The position numbers and the translations under genes were made by a program. The notes under the pieces are model-generated. The model saw only the letters and a list, made by a program, of their open reading frames with translations. It was not told the origin of the DNA and made no database searches. 64,000 bases of DNA from Collinsella aerofaciens (GTDB lineage Bacteria > Actinomycetota > Coriobacteriia > Coriobacteriales > Coriobacteriaceae), in contig RQCP01000014.1 in assembly GCA_008668235.1 (NCBI GenBank), forward strand, positions 31,699 to 95,698. Reading direction: 5' to 3'. Below, in pieces: positions 8,750 to 16,648 of the stretch. The first letter of the stretch is position 1; each line of letters starts with the position of its first letter.

Positions 8750-10045
8750 ATGCTCGCCTTTTTACAAACCAACACACCCATCGTGATCTTCAACCAGATT
8801 GTCGTCACGCTGCTCACGGTCTGCTTTCTGTACCAGGTGGTCTTCTTTGTCATTGGCGCTCTTCGTGGCGAGGTCGCGCCTCCCAAGGCCAAAAAACTCC
8901 ATCGCTATGCCTTTTTTATCGCGGCGCATAATGAGGAGGCCGTGATCGCCAACCTCGTTCGCTCCATCAAGGACCAGGATTATCCGTCCGAGCTCATCGA
9001 GGTTTTCGTGGTCGCCGATGCCTGCACCGACAACACGGCGCAGCTCGCGCGCGAGGCCGGTGCCATTGTTTACGAGCGCAATGACCTGGCCCGCAAGGGC
9101 AAGAGCTGGGTCATGGACTTTGGCTTCGACCGCATTCTCAACGAGTATCCCGACACGTTTGAGGGCTACTTTATCTTCGATGCCGATAACGTTATCTCCC
9201 GCGATTACGTGTCTAAGATGAACGATGCCTTTGACCAGGGCTTCCATGTGGTCACGAGCTATCGCAATTCCAAGAACTTCGGCAGCTCGTGGATCTCGGC
9301 TGCTAATGCCACGTGGTATCTACGCGAGGCGCGCTTCCTCAACAACGCGCGTAATATCTGCAAGACGTCCTGCGCTGTTTCGGGTTCGGGTTACCTTATC
9401 TCGTCAAGCGTTATCGAGGGCATGCACGGTTGGCAGTTCCACACGCTGACCGAGGACATTCAGTTCACTACGTTCTGCGCTATTCACGGTATTCGCATTG
9501 GCTATGCGCCGGCGGAGTTCTTTGACGAGCAACCCGTGACGTTCAAGGCATCCTGGAAGCAGCGTATGCGCTGGACCAAGGGCTTTTACCAGGTGTTCTT
9601 TACCTACGGTAAGCATCTGGTCAAGTCGACGTTCCGCTATCATCGCTTTGCCGCCTACGACATGTTCATGACGATCGCCCCGGGTATGCTGCTATCGCTG
9701 ATCTCGATGCTCGCTAATGCGACGTTCTTGATTGTGGGTGGCCTTTCGCATGGTTTCTTGGCTACCGAAGTCGAGATGCAGGCGTGCGCCGCTTCGCTCA
9801 TTATGACCTTCGCCATGATGTATCAGACCTTCTTTATCCTGGCGCTGCTCACGACTATCTTTGAGTACAAGCACATTCACTGCGCGCAAAAGTGGCGTCT
9901 GGTGACTAACCTGTTTACCTTCCCGATCTTTATGTTCAGCTATATCCCCATCACGGTGGCCGCGCTGTTCCTGAAGGTCGACTGGGTGCCGACGCAGCAC
10001 GCCGTCAACGTTACCCTTGACGAGGTCATGCAAGGCGCCAAATAA
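8750..10045 (+). CDS. Membrane glycosyltransferase, family 2
   Basis: A 431-residue inverting glycosyltransferase of the cellulose/hyaluronan-synthase type. It has an N-terminal membrane segment, a GT-A domain with nucleotide-binding aspartates (VADACTDN) and DADN at 144-147, an LTED catalytic motif, QRMRW at 271-275, and several C-terminal membrane helices. Such enzymes add sugars to a polymer or lipid at the inner face of the membrane; the product here is unknown. GGGAG at 8740-8744 supports ATG 8750. It is followed by its own terminator. Confidence 0.88.
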   Translation: MLAFLQTNTPIVIFNQIVVTLLTVCFLYQVVFFVIGALRGEVAPPKAKKLHRYAFFIAAHNEEAVIANLVRSIKDQDYPSELIEVFVVADACTDNTAQLAREAGAIVYERNDLARKGKSWVMDFGFDRILNEYPDTFEGYFIFDADNVISRDYVSKMNDAFDQGFHVVTSYRNSKNFGSSWISAANATWYLREARFLNNARNICKTSCAVSGSGYLISSSVIEGMHGWQFHTLTEDIQFTTFCAIHGIRIGYAPAEFFDEQPVTFKASWKQRMRWTKGFYQVFFTYGKHLVKSTFRYHRFAAYDMFMTIAPGMLLSLISMLANATFLIVGGLSHGFLATEVEMQACAASLIMTFAMMYQTFFILALLTTIFEYKHIHCAQKWRLVTNLFTFPIFMFSYIPITVAALFLKVDWVPTQHAVNVTLDEVMQGAK

Positions 10046-10053
10046 CCACCACC

Positions 10054-10094
10054 AAAACCACCGCAAAGGGGACAGGCACCTTTGTGGTGGTTTT
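10054..10094. terminator. Terminator of the CCACCAC-type repeated family
   Basis: AAAACCACCGCAAAGG (10054-10069) pairs with CCTTTGTGGTGGTTTT (10079-10094) around GGACAGGCA. It is the same design as 2263-2301 and could stop transcription from either side. Confidence 0.78.
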
Positions 10095-10126
10095 TGCTTT
10101 TGCGATGCAGCTCGAGGAGGAGTCCG

Positions 10127-10549
10127 ATGGTCTATATCCCGTTTTGGATTTGCATCTTTGCCGGCGTGGCAATTGATGCCCGAGAGCGACGGTTTCCCAA
10201 TGGGCTTGCCGGCGCATGTGCCGTGGCGGCGTTGGCGGGCGTTTGGCTCGACAGGGGCGTTAACACTGCACTTGATCATGCCGGTCTTGCGGTCATCGTC
10301 TACCTTGCCCTTGTGCTTACTGAGTCGCTCTGGCGGCGCCTTCGTCAAGCCCCGGGGATTGGCATGGGGGACGCCAAAGCACTCTTCGCGCTTTGCACGC
10401 TCGACCCTATGGGCGGCATCGTGGCATTTGCCGTTTCGCTCCTGGTCCTGGCCCTCTCCTGCCTCTTCACAAAATCACGCTCCCTGCCATTGCTCCCGTT
10501 TTTGGTGCCGATTTTTGCCATAATCGAGGTCGTGGGCTGCACTTTGTAA
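10127..10549 (+). CDS. A24 family prepilin peptidase-like protein
   Basis: A 140-residue, almost wholly hydrophobic protein matching the peptidase domain of type IV prepilin peptidases, without the N-terminal methylase domain (CpaA/TadV-like size). The two conserved aspartates are Asp17 in DARERRFPN and Asp82 in GMGDAK. It would process prepilin-like leaders, but no pilin genes are in view. ATG 10127 follows a strong GAGGAGG. Substrate and pathway are unknown. Confidence 0.8.
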   Translation: MVYIPFWICIFAGVAIDARERRFPNGLAGACAVAALAGVWLDRGVNTALDHAGLAVIVYLALVLTESLWRRLRQAPGIGMGDAKALFALCTLDPMGGIVAFAVSLLVLALSCLFTKSRSLPLLPFLVPIFAIIEVVGCTL

Positions 10550-10580
10550 CCGATTGCGCATCCTTCTTAAGGAGCATGCC

Positions 10581-11828
10581 ATGGCAACTAATCAAGAAAC
10601 GGCCGTCATTAAGGCGCGCATGGACCGTATTCCCTCGGCGTTGTCGCCCGAACTGGTCGAGCGCATTGTCGCCGATCGTGCTTCGGGCTATGTCAACCCG
10701 TATCGTTGCAACGACGATCAGGTCATTCGTCGTATTGATCGCGCCGCCGACAAAGGTACGCTTATGCGTCCGGCGTTTATGCGCGATACCGAAAAGATAC
10801 TTCATCTTCCGGCGTACACCCGTTATGCAGGCAAAACGCAGGTCTTTAGCTTCCGTAGCAATGACGATCTGTCACGCCGCGGTTTGCACGTGCAGCTTGT
10901 CTCCCGCATTGCGCGCGATATCGGTCGCGCCCTGGGGCTCAATTGCGATTTGATCGAGGCGATTGGCCTGGGTCATGACTTGGGACACACGCCTTTCGGC
11001 CATGCCGGCGAGCGCTTCCTCAACGATATCTATCATGAGCGCACGGGGCGTTATTTTTTCCATAACGTGCAGTCGGTCCGCGTGCTCGACGCACTGTACG
11101 GCCGCAACGTGTCGCTCCAGACGCTCGACGGCGTGCTATGCCATAACGGCGAGTACGAGCAGCGTGTGTTTGAGCTCTCGGACATGAGCTCCTTTGACCA
11201 GTTTGACCAGACGGTTGAGGATTGCATTGCCACGGGCTATAGCGCAATTGGGCATCTGCGTCCCATGACGCTCGAAGGCTGTGTGGTCCGCATCTCGGAT
11301 ATCCTTGCCTACGTCGGTCGTGACCGTCAGGATGCGATCGCGGCGGGCCTGCTGTCACCCGACGCTTTTGATGATGGCCGGGGCGGTGCCTACAACAGCT
11401 GGATCCTCACGCACGCTTCCATCGATATCGTTGAGCACAGCTATGGTAAGCCGCGCATCGAGATGAGCGAGGACCTGTTTGAGGAAATCCGCCGAGCCAA
11501 GCGCGAGAACTACGAGAAGATCTATAGCAAGGGCGGTATCGAAGGCGATTCCGAGGTGGAGCTGCGCGAGGCCTTCGAAAAGCTCTACGACCGTTGCCTG
11601 CGGGATCTAAACAGTGGTGACGAGTCCTCTTACATCTTTAAGCACCATATTTCGCGCATTGAGCAGCAACTTTCCTACTACGATCGCACCTATGCCTGGC
11701 AGGACGACAAGGATCAAGCCGTGGTGGATTATATCGCGAGCATGACGGACGGTTATTTCTGCGAACTGACGAGCAAGCTGTTCCCGGGTCTAAAGTTTCC
11801 GCATCGTACCTATATTAACGAACGGTAG
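10581..11828 (+). CDS. HD-domain dNTP triphosphohydrolase-like protein
   Basis: A 415-residue HD-domain phosphohydrolase of the Dgt family, whose members split dNTPs into nucleoside and triphosphate. The metal motif HDLGHTPFGH is at residues 132-141, after HVQLVSRIARDIG and before EHSYG in the C-terminal half. Substrate specificity within the family cannot be told from sequence. AAGGAG lies seven bases before ATG 10581. It precedes rarA with a gap, suggesting separate promoters. Confidence 0.88.
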   Translation: MATNQETAVIKARMDRIPSALSPELVERIVADRASGYVNPYRCNDDQVIRRIDRAADKGTLMRPAFMRDTEKILHLPAYTRYAGKTQVFSFRSNDDLSRRGLHVQLVSRIARDIGRALGLNCDLIEAIGLGHDLGHTPFGHAGERFLNDIYHERTGRYFFHNVQSVRVLDALYGRNVSLQTLDGVLCHNGEYEQRVFELSDMSSFDQFDQTVEDCIATGYSAIGHLRPMTLEGCVVRISDILAYVGRDRQDAIAAGLLSPDAFDDGRGGAYNSWILTHASIDIVEHSYGKPRIEMSEDLFEEIRRAKRENYEKIYSKGGIEGDSEVELREAFEKLYDRCLRDLNSGDESSYIFKHHISRIEQQLSYYDRTYAWQDDKDQAVVDYIASMTDGYFCELTSKLFPGLKFPHRTYINER

Positions 11829-11889
11829 TTCGTATCCTTTCGGTATACTGGTTAGTTGAAAATGTTTTTGATTGATGCACGGGATGGCT

Positions 11890-13239
11890 ATGGACGACCT
11901 TTTTTCTGCCTCGACGCGCGAGCGTTCCTTTAAAAATGCGCCGCTCGCGGTGCGCATGCGACCCAATTCGCTCGACGAGTACGTGGGCCAGCAAAAGGCC
12001 GTCGGTAAGGGCTCATGGTTGCGTGCCGCGATCGAGCACGACGTGCTTTCGAGCGTGATTCTGTACGGGCCTGCCGGTACGGGCAAGACGACGCTGGCCC
12101 ACATTATCGCCAACCATACCAAGAGCGAGTTTGTCGAGGTCAGCGCCGTCACGGGTACCGTGAAGGACCTGCGTCGCGTGATTGATGAGGCCAAGACGCG
12201 CCTGAATACGTACGACCGCCGCACCATTCTATTCATCGATGAGATTCACCGCTTCTCTAAGTCGCAGCAGGATGCCCTGCTGCATGCAGTTGAGAACCGT
12301 ACCGTCATTATGATTGGCGCTACGACGGAGAACCCGTACTTCGAGGTCAACTCGGCACTGCTCTCACGTGGTCGCGTCGTGGAGCTTGAGCATCTGAAGG
12401 ATGAGGATATCGCCACGCTTATTGAACGTGCGCTTGAGGCGCCGCAGGGCTTGAACGGTAAGTTCTCGGCCGATGAGGATACGGTCAAGACCATCTGCAC
12501 GCTGGCAGCGGGTGACGCTCGCTCGGCGCTCACGACGCTCGAGCTTGCGAGCGAGATTGCCGTCACGCGTCCCGATACCGAGGGAACGCCAGCGCCCGCG
12601 GCGGGGGAGCGCTATCCCATCACCGTGGATGACGTAAAGATCGCCAACCCGCGTCGCGGCTTTACGTATGACAAAAACGGCGACATGCACTACGACATCA
12701 TCAGTGCGTTCATCAAGTCCATGCGCGGTAGCGACCCCGATGCCACGATCTATTGGCTCGCGCGCATGATCGATGCTGGGGAGGATCCTAAGTTTATCGC
12801 TCGCCGCATTATGATTCACGCTTCTGAGGATGTTGGCAACGCCGACCCGCAGGCGCTTTTGGTGGCGCATGCCGCGTTTAAGTCTGCCGAGGTCATTGGC
12901 TATCCCGAGTGCCGCATTAACCTGGCTCAGGCTGCACTCTATGTGTGCTTGGCGCCAAAATCCAACGCGTGTGAGGCTTCGATCGATGCGGCGCTGGCCG
13001 ATATCCATTCTAGTGGGCTTCGCGAGGTGCCGAGTTATCTGCGCGATCGCCATCGCCCGGGCAGCGATGAATACGGTGTGTATAAGTATCCACATGATTA
13101 TCCCGAAGGCTGGGTCGATCAGCGCTATTTGCCCGAGGGACTGGAGCGCGGCGCGTTCTGGCAGCCTGCCGGCCGCGGTTGGGAAGAGTGGCGCGTAGAG
13201 CAAAGTGAACGCGACCGCAGCGGGAATGCACCGAAGTAG
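11890..13239 (+). CDS. rarA: Replication-associated recombination protein RarA (MgsA)
   Basis: A clamp-loader-like AAA+ ATPase acting at stalled replication forks. The 449 residues show Walker A GPAGTGKT (60-67), Walker B LFIDEIHRF (about 114-122), the sensor GATTENP, and the C-terminal region RarA uses to form tetramers. The open frame extends upstream, but ATG 11890 has GGGA five bases ahead and aligns with the usual RarA N-terminus. A TATACT at 11843-11848 may be part of its promoter. Confidence 0.93.
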   Translation: MDDLFSASTRERSFKNAPLAVRMRPNSLDEYVGQQKAVGKGSWLRAAIEHDVLSSVILYGPAGTGKTTLAHIIANHTKSEFVEVSAVTGTVKDLRRVIDEAKTRLNTYDRRTILFIDEIHRFSKSQQDALLHAVENRTVIMIGATTENPYFEVNSALLSRGRVVELEHLKDEDIATLIERALEAPQGLNGKFSADEDTVKTICTLAAGDARSALTTLELASEIAVTRPDTEGTPAPAAGERYPITVDDVKIANPRRGFTYDKNGDMHYDIISAFIKSMRGSDPDATIYWLARMIDAGEDPKFIARRIMIHASEDVGNADPQALLVAHAAFKSAEVIGYPECRINLAQAALYVCLAPKSNACEASIDAALADIHSSGLREVPSYLRDRHRPGSDEYGVYKYPHDYPEGWVDQRYLPEGLERGAFWQPAGRGWEEWRVEQSERDRSGNAPK

Positions 13240-13339
13240 CTGCTGATAATTTTGTCCCACGTTGCTGCTCTTGGCATGTTCGGTCCCCTTTGGGGTACCA
13301 TGGAACCCGTCTGTATATCGATTCCTTTGGGAGGCTTGC

Positions 13340-13927
13340 ATGAGTCCCATTCAAATCGCCCTGCTGCTGCTCGCCGTTGCCGGCGTGTGGGCCATCGTTG
13401 AGCTCGCGCTTACCCTGCGTAAGACCCGCACCGTTGTCGACTCGCTCGATAAGACCGTGAACGACCTCAACAACACCATCGCCGAGGCTCAGCCTGTGGT
13501 GGCAAAGCTCGATGGCGCTGTCGATGAGCTTACGCCGGCGCTTGCCCAGATGGAGCCGCTGCTTAAGTCGAGCAAGACGGCAGTTGATGCCCTTACCTCC
13601 AATCTCGTAGAGGTCGAAGCCGTGGTTCGCGACATTTCCGAGGTTACGGGCAGCATGGCCGAGGCCAGCAATGCTGTGTCGAGCGTGACCGACTCTGCCG
13701 CCGGTGCTGTGCAGAAGCTCTTCAATAAGGTGAAGTCTCCTGCGGCTGACACCGAGCGCAAGCTCGCCGCTGCTGCTGCGGAGGCAGAGCGGCCTACCGA
13801 GCGCGTCCTAATTGGCGAGGACGAGGCCGCCGCGGGCGACGATGATGGTCAGAAGTCTGTATCCAAGCCGGCTCAGTATTACACCTATACGCCCGCCGAG
13901 ACCTCTGAGGAGTCCTGCGATGAGTAG
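13340..13927 (+). CDS. DUF948 membrane-anchored coiled-coil protein
   Basis: A 195-residue DUF948 protein. One membrane helix (about residues 4-25) is followed by a long helical region with repeated DSLDKTVNDL-like heptads and an Ala/Glu-rich tail. The molecular role of the family is unknown; some members are general stress proteins. GGGAGG lies five bases before ATG 13340. It overlaps the next gene by eight bases and starts a unit with an anti-sigma/sigma pair. Confidence 0.85.
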   Translation: MSPIQIALLLLAVAGVWAIVELALTLRKTRTVVDSLDKTVNDLNNTIAEAQPVVAKLDGAVDELTPALAQMEPLLKSSKTAVDALTSNLVEVEAVVRDISEVTGSMAEASNAVSSVTDSAAGAVQKLFNKVKSPAADTERKLAAAAAEAERPTERVLIGEDEAAAGDDDGQKSVSKPAQYYTYTPAETSEESCDE

Positions 13928-14297
13928 CGAAGTAACCTGCCCTATCACGCTGACCGTTGCCGGTGACCCGCGTCTCGCTCGCCTTGTGCGCATGACGGCA
14001 GCCAACGTTGGTGCCCTGTGCTCTATGTCTGTCGATCGCATCGAGGACATCCGCATGGCTGCTGAGGAGGCTTTCATCTTTGGTTGCACCGCGGTCGACT
14101 GCGATGACATCACCATCAAATTCGATGTCGATGAGACCCACGTTGGCATGACTATTACCTTTGGCGACCAGGCTACGGTCGATGAAGACGACCAGGCTGC
14201 GGTGTATGCCGAGCTCATCCTCGCGAGCGTGTGCGACTCCTACGAAAAGACTACGGCGCCCCTGACGCTTTCCCTCGACCTCAAGGCGGATATCTAA
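13920..14297 (+). CDS. RsbW-like anti-sigma factor (GHKL ATP-binding)
   Basis: A 125-residue protein resembling RsbW/SpoIIAB serine kinases that hold SigB-type factors inactive. The DIRMAAEEAFIFGC segment matches the N-box helix of GHKL ATPases; later glycine motifs are weak, so ATP binding is not certain. GAGGAG precedes ATG 13920. It lies directly before a SigB-type sigma gene, the classic arrangement. No RsbV-like anti-anti-sigma gene is adjacent. Confidence 0.75.
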   Translation: MSSEVTCPITLTVAGDPRLARLVRMTAANVGALCSMSVDRIEDIRMAAEEAFIFGCTAVDCDDITIKFDVDETHVGMTITFGDQATVDEDDQAAVYAELILASVCDSYEKTTAPLTLSLDLKADI

Positions 14298-14298
14298 T

Positions 14299-15090
14299 AT
14301 GACCGAACGTTCCCGGAGCGGCAAGACCGCTTGGGACAAGGAGAAAACCCGCGAGCTGTTTCGTCGTTACAAGGAGACCGGTGATCCGGACGCCCGTGAG
14401 CAGCTCGTCATGTCCCATATGAACCTGGTAAGGTTTCTTGCCAACAAATTTAAGAATCGCGGCGAGCCGCTCGACGACCTCATGCAGGTCGGCTATCTGG
14501 GCCTGCTCAAGGCTATCGACCGTTTTGATCCCGAGCGCGGACTCGAGTTCACGACGTTTGCGACACCTACTATCCTGGGCGAGATCAAACGCCATTTTCG
14601 CGACAAGGGCTGGAGTGTGCGCGTACCGCGTCGTCTGCAGGAGCTCTCGGCCAAGGTCAACCAGGCTACTGACAAACTTACCAACGAGCTGCAGCGTTCG
14701 CCCAAGGTTGAGGAGATCGCTGAGTATCTAGATGTGACTGTCGATGAGGTCCTCGAGGCTATGGAATCGTCTTCGGCCTATACCTCGGTGCCCATCGAGG
14801 CTCCTGGTGCGTCCGATTCCGACGATGCCCCTTCGATTCTCGACCGTTACGCCGACGACGACAACGAGCTCGACTTTACCGATGACCGCCTAGTGATCGA
14901 GGAAGCCATCCGTGATTTCTCGCCGCGCGAGCGCGAGGTGATCGAGCTGCGCTTTGTGAAGGGCATGACCCAGATCGAGATCGCCAAGAAGCTGGGTATT
15001 TCTCAGGTGCAGGTTTCGCGTCTGCTGCGCCGCACGCTTAAGAAGATTCAGGACAAGATCGACCCCGACGGAGTGATGATTCGTTCATGA
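14299..15090 (+). CDS. SigB/SigF-type RNA polymerase sigma factor
   Basis: A 263-residue group 3 sigma-70 factor. Region 2 is clear (DLMQVGYLGLLKAIDRFDP followed by FTTFATPTI). Region 3 follows, then a region 4 helix-turn-helix, REREVIELRF with IAKKLGISQVQVSRLLRR. This matches the SigB/F/G group that directs stress or envelope regulons. It begins one base after the anti-sigma gene and overlaps the next gene by four bases, so all four genes from 13340 probably form one operon. Confidence 0.9.
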   Translation: MTERSRSGKTAWDKEKTRELFRRYKETGDPDAREQLVMSHMNLVRFLANKFKNRGEPLDDLMQVGYLGLLKAIDRFDPERGLEFTTFATPTILGEIKRHFRDKGWSVRVPRRLQELSAKVNQATDKLTNELQRSPKVEEIAEYLDVTVDEVLEAMESSSAYTSVPIEAPGASDSDDAPSILDRYADDDNELDFTDDRLVIEEAIRDFSPREREVIELRFVKGMTQIEIAKKLGISQVQVSRLLRRTLKKIQDKIDPDGVMIRS

Positions 15091-16496
15091 GTGAACACCC
15101 CCAACAAACCGATCGCGTGCTGCGCGACACCCGCATTCTGACGCTTCGCATTTGGGCTGTTGTCGGCTGCATTGTCATCGCCGCTGTCATCTTTAACCTT
15201 ATGGGCATCCTGGCGCCGGTTATCGAGTTTCTTGCCGTCGGTTCCATCATTGCCTTTGTGATGTCCCCGATCACCAACTGGCTCGAGCACCATGGCGTGA
15301 ATCGCGGCATCGGTTCGCTTATCGCGCTTATTGTTGTTGTTGCCGTGCTCGTCGGTGTCGTTTGCATCTTGTCGCCGATTCTCTTTGGTCAGATCATGGA
15401 AGTCCTGAGCCGCCTGCCCGAGCAGCTTCGTGTTGCGGGTGGCGATCTCAATGAGATGATCTCGCATGCCAAGACGCTCAATAACACGCCGCTCAAGGAG
15501 TATTTGGACGATAATCTTTCGTCGCTGGTTACCGTGGCATCGAAGTATGTGTCTCAGATTGCTGCCGAGCTTGGCCGCGGTGTGTTCCCGCTCATCACCA
15601 ATACAGCCTCGCAGTTGTTCGTGATCTTCCTTGGTCTGGTGCTTGCCTACTGGATGGCCTGCGACTACCCTCGCATGCATCACGAGATTTGCACCATCAT
15701 CGGTCAGGAGAAGGAGACCTCGTACCGCTTTATGGTCGCCATCCTTTCTCGCTCTGTCGGCGGCTACATGCGCGGTATGGTCGTGACGTCCATCTGCGGT
15801 GGTTTCCTCGCCTTTATCGGCTTTACGCTCATTGGCCATCCATATGCAGCGCTCATGGCCATTTTTACCGGCATTATGCACTTGGTTCCTGTTGTTGGCC
15901 CCTGGGTGAGCGCGGCGATTGCCACGGTGCTCGGCTTTATGTTCAGCCCGATGCTGGCGTTGTGGACTTTGATCGTGACCATGGTGGCCCAAAACGTCAC
16001 CGACAACGTCATTTCGCCCAAGGTCATGCAAAGCTCGGTCCAGGTGCATCCCATCATGAGCCTGACGGCCCTCGTTATTGGTTCGGCACTCATGGGTCCC
16101 ATCGGCATGGTTATCGCCATTCCGCTGTGCGCGGCTCTGAAGGGTATCTTCGTGTACTACTTCGAGAACGAGACCGGCCGCCAGCTCGTGGCATACGATG
16201 GGGCCGTGTTTAAGGGCACGCCCTATCGCGATACCGAGGGCAACCCGGTTGCCGCCTATGACGCGCTTGGAGACGATACATTCATCTATGAGTCCGAGCT
16301 CATTGGCAACGAGACCGCGCCCGAGGCTAAGGCTATGCCCAAGCCCGAGCTCGATAATCCCTGGATCAAGCTCTCGGGACTGCAGCCCGATGCCACGGGC
16401 TTCTTCAAGAACCCCTTTGCCAAGGACGATGACTCCAACTCGGACGACGATACCAAAACCGGCATCGACGGCTCCATGGATGATGACGACAACTAG
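15087..16496 (+). CDS. AI-2E family transporter (permease)
   Basis: A 469-residue polytopic membrane protein of the AI-2E exporter family. Paired N-terminal helices, a central soluble stretch and about five C-terminal helices are visible, including the family-typical HLVPVVGPW and QNVTDNVISPKVMQ. The last 100 residues are acidic and disordered. Substrates of this family vary (quorum signal, ions), so none is assigned. It overlaps the sigma gene, suggesting membership of the stress operon. Confidence 0.85.
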   Translation: MSEHPQQTDRVLRDTRILTLRIWAVVGCIVIAAVIFNLMGILAPVIEFLAVGSIIAFVMSPITNWLEHHGVNRGIGSLIALIVVVAVLVGVVCILSPILFGQIMEVLSRLPEQLRVAGGDLNEMISHAKTLNNTPLKEYLDDNLSSLVTVASKYVSQIAAELGRGVFPLITNTASQLFVIFLGLVLAYWMACDYPRMHHEICTIIGQEKETSYRFMVAILSRSVGGYMRGMVVTSICGGFLAFIGFTLIGHPYAALMAIFTGIMHLVPVVGPWVSAAIATVLGFMFSPMLALWTLIVTMVAQNVTDNVISPKVMQSSVQVHPIMSLTALVIGSALMGPIGMVIAIPLCAALKGIFVYYFENETGRQLVAYDGAVFKGTPYRDTEGNPVAAYDALGDDTFIYESELIGNETAPEAKAMPKPELDNPWIKLSGLQPDATGFFKNPFAKDDDSNSDDDTKTGIDGSMDDDDN

Positions 16497-16546
16497 TGGG
16501 GCAATTCGGGTTAACATTCATACGCGCTAACATGCAATTTCGCTGA

Positions 16547-16576
16547 AGGGCCGGCATTGTGCCGGCCCTCTTTTTT
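16547..16576 (+). terminator. Rho-independent terminator of the stress operon
   Basis: AGGGCCGGC pairs with GCCGGCCCT around ATTGT, followed by CTTTTTT. A -35-like element of the next promoter starts inside the T run. Confidence 0.88.
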
Positions 16577-16602
16577 GCATGGGCGCGGCGGGATGGTAAT
16601 AT
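16575..16602 (+). promoter_or_regulatory. Candidate sigma-70 promoter of alaS
   Basis: TTGCAT (16575-16580) and TAATAT (16597-16602) are separated by 16 bases and placed about 45 bases before the alaS start. Confidence 0.55.
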
Positions 16603-16648
16603 CGTTACGTTTGAACTGTTTCGATGTGAAACCGAGGAGATTCCCTCT

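Noticed and set aside
10142..10549. Evidence for a type IV pilus locus
   Set aside because: Only a lone A24 peptidase domain is present; no pilins, ATPases or platform protein are nearby.
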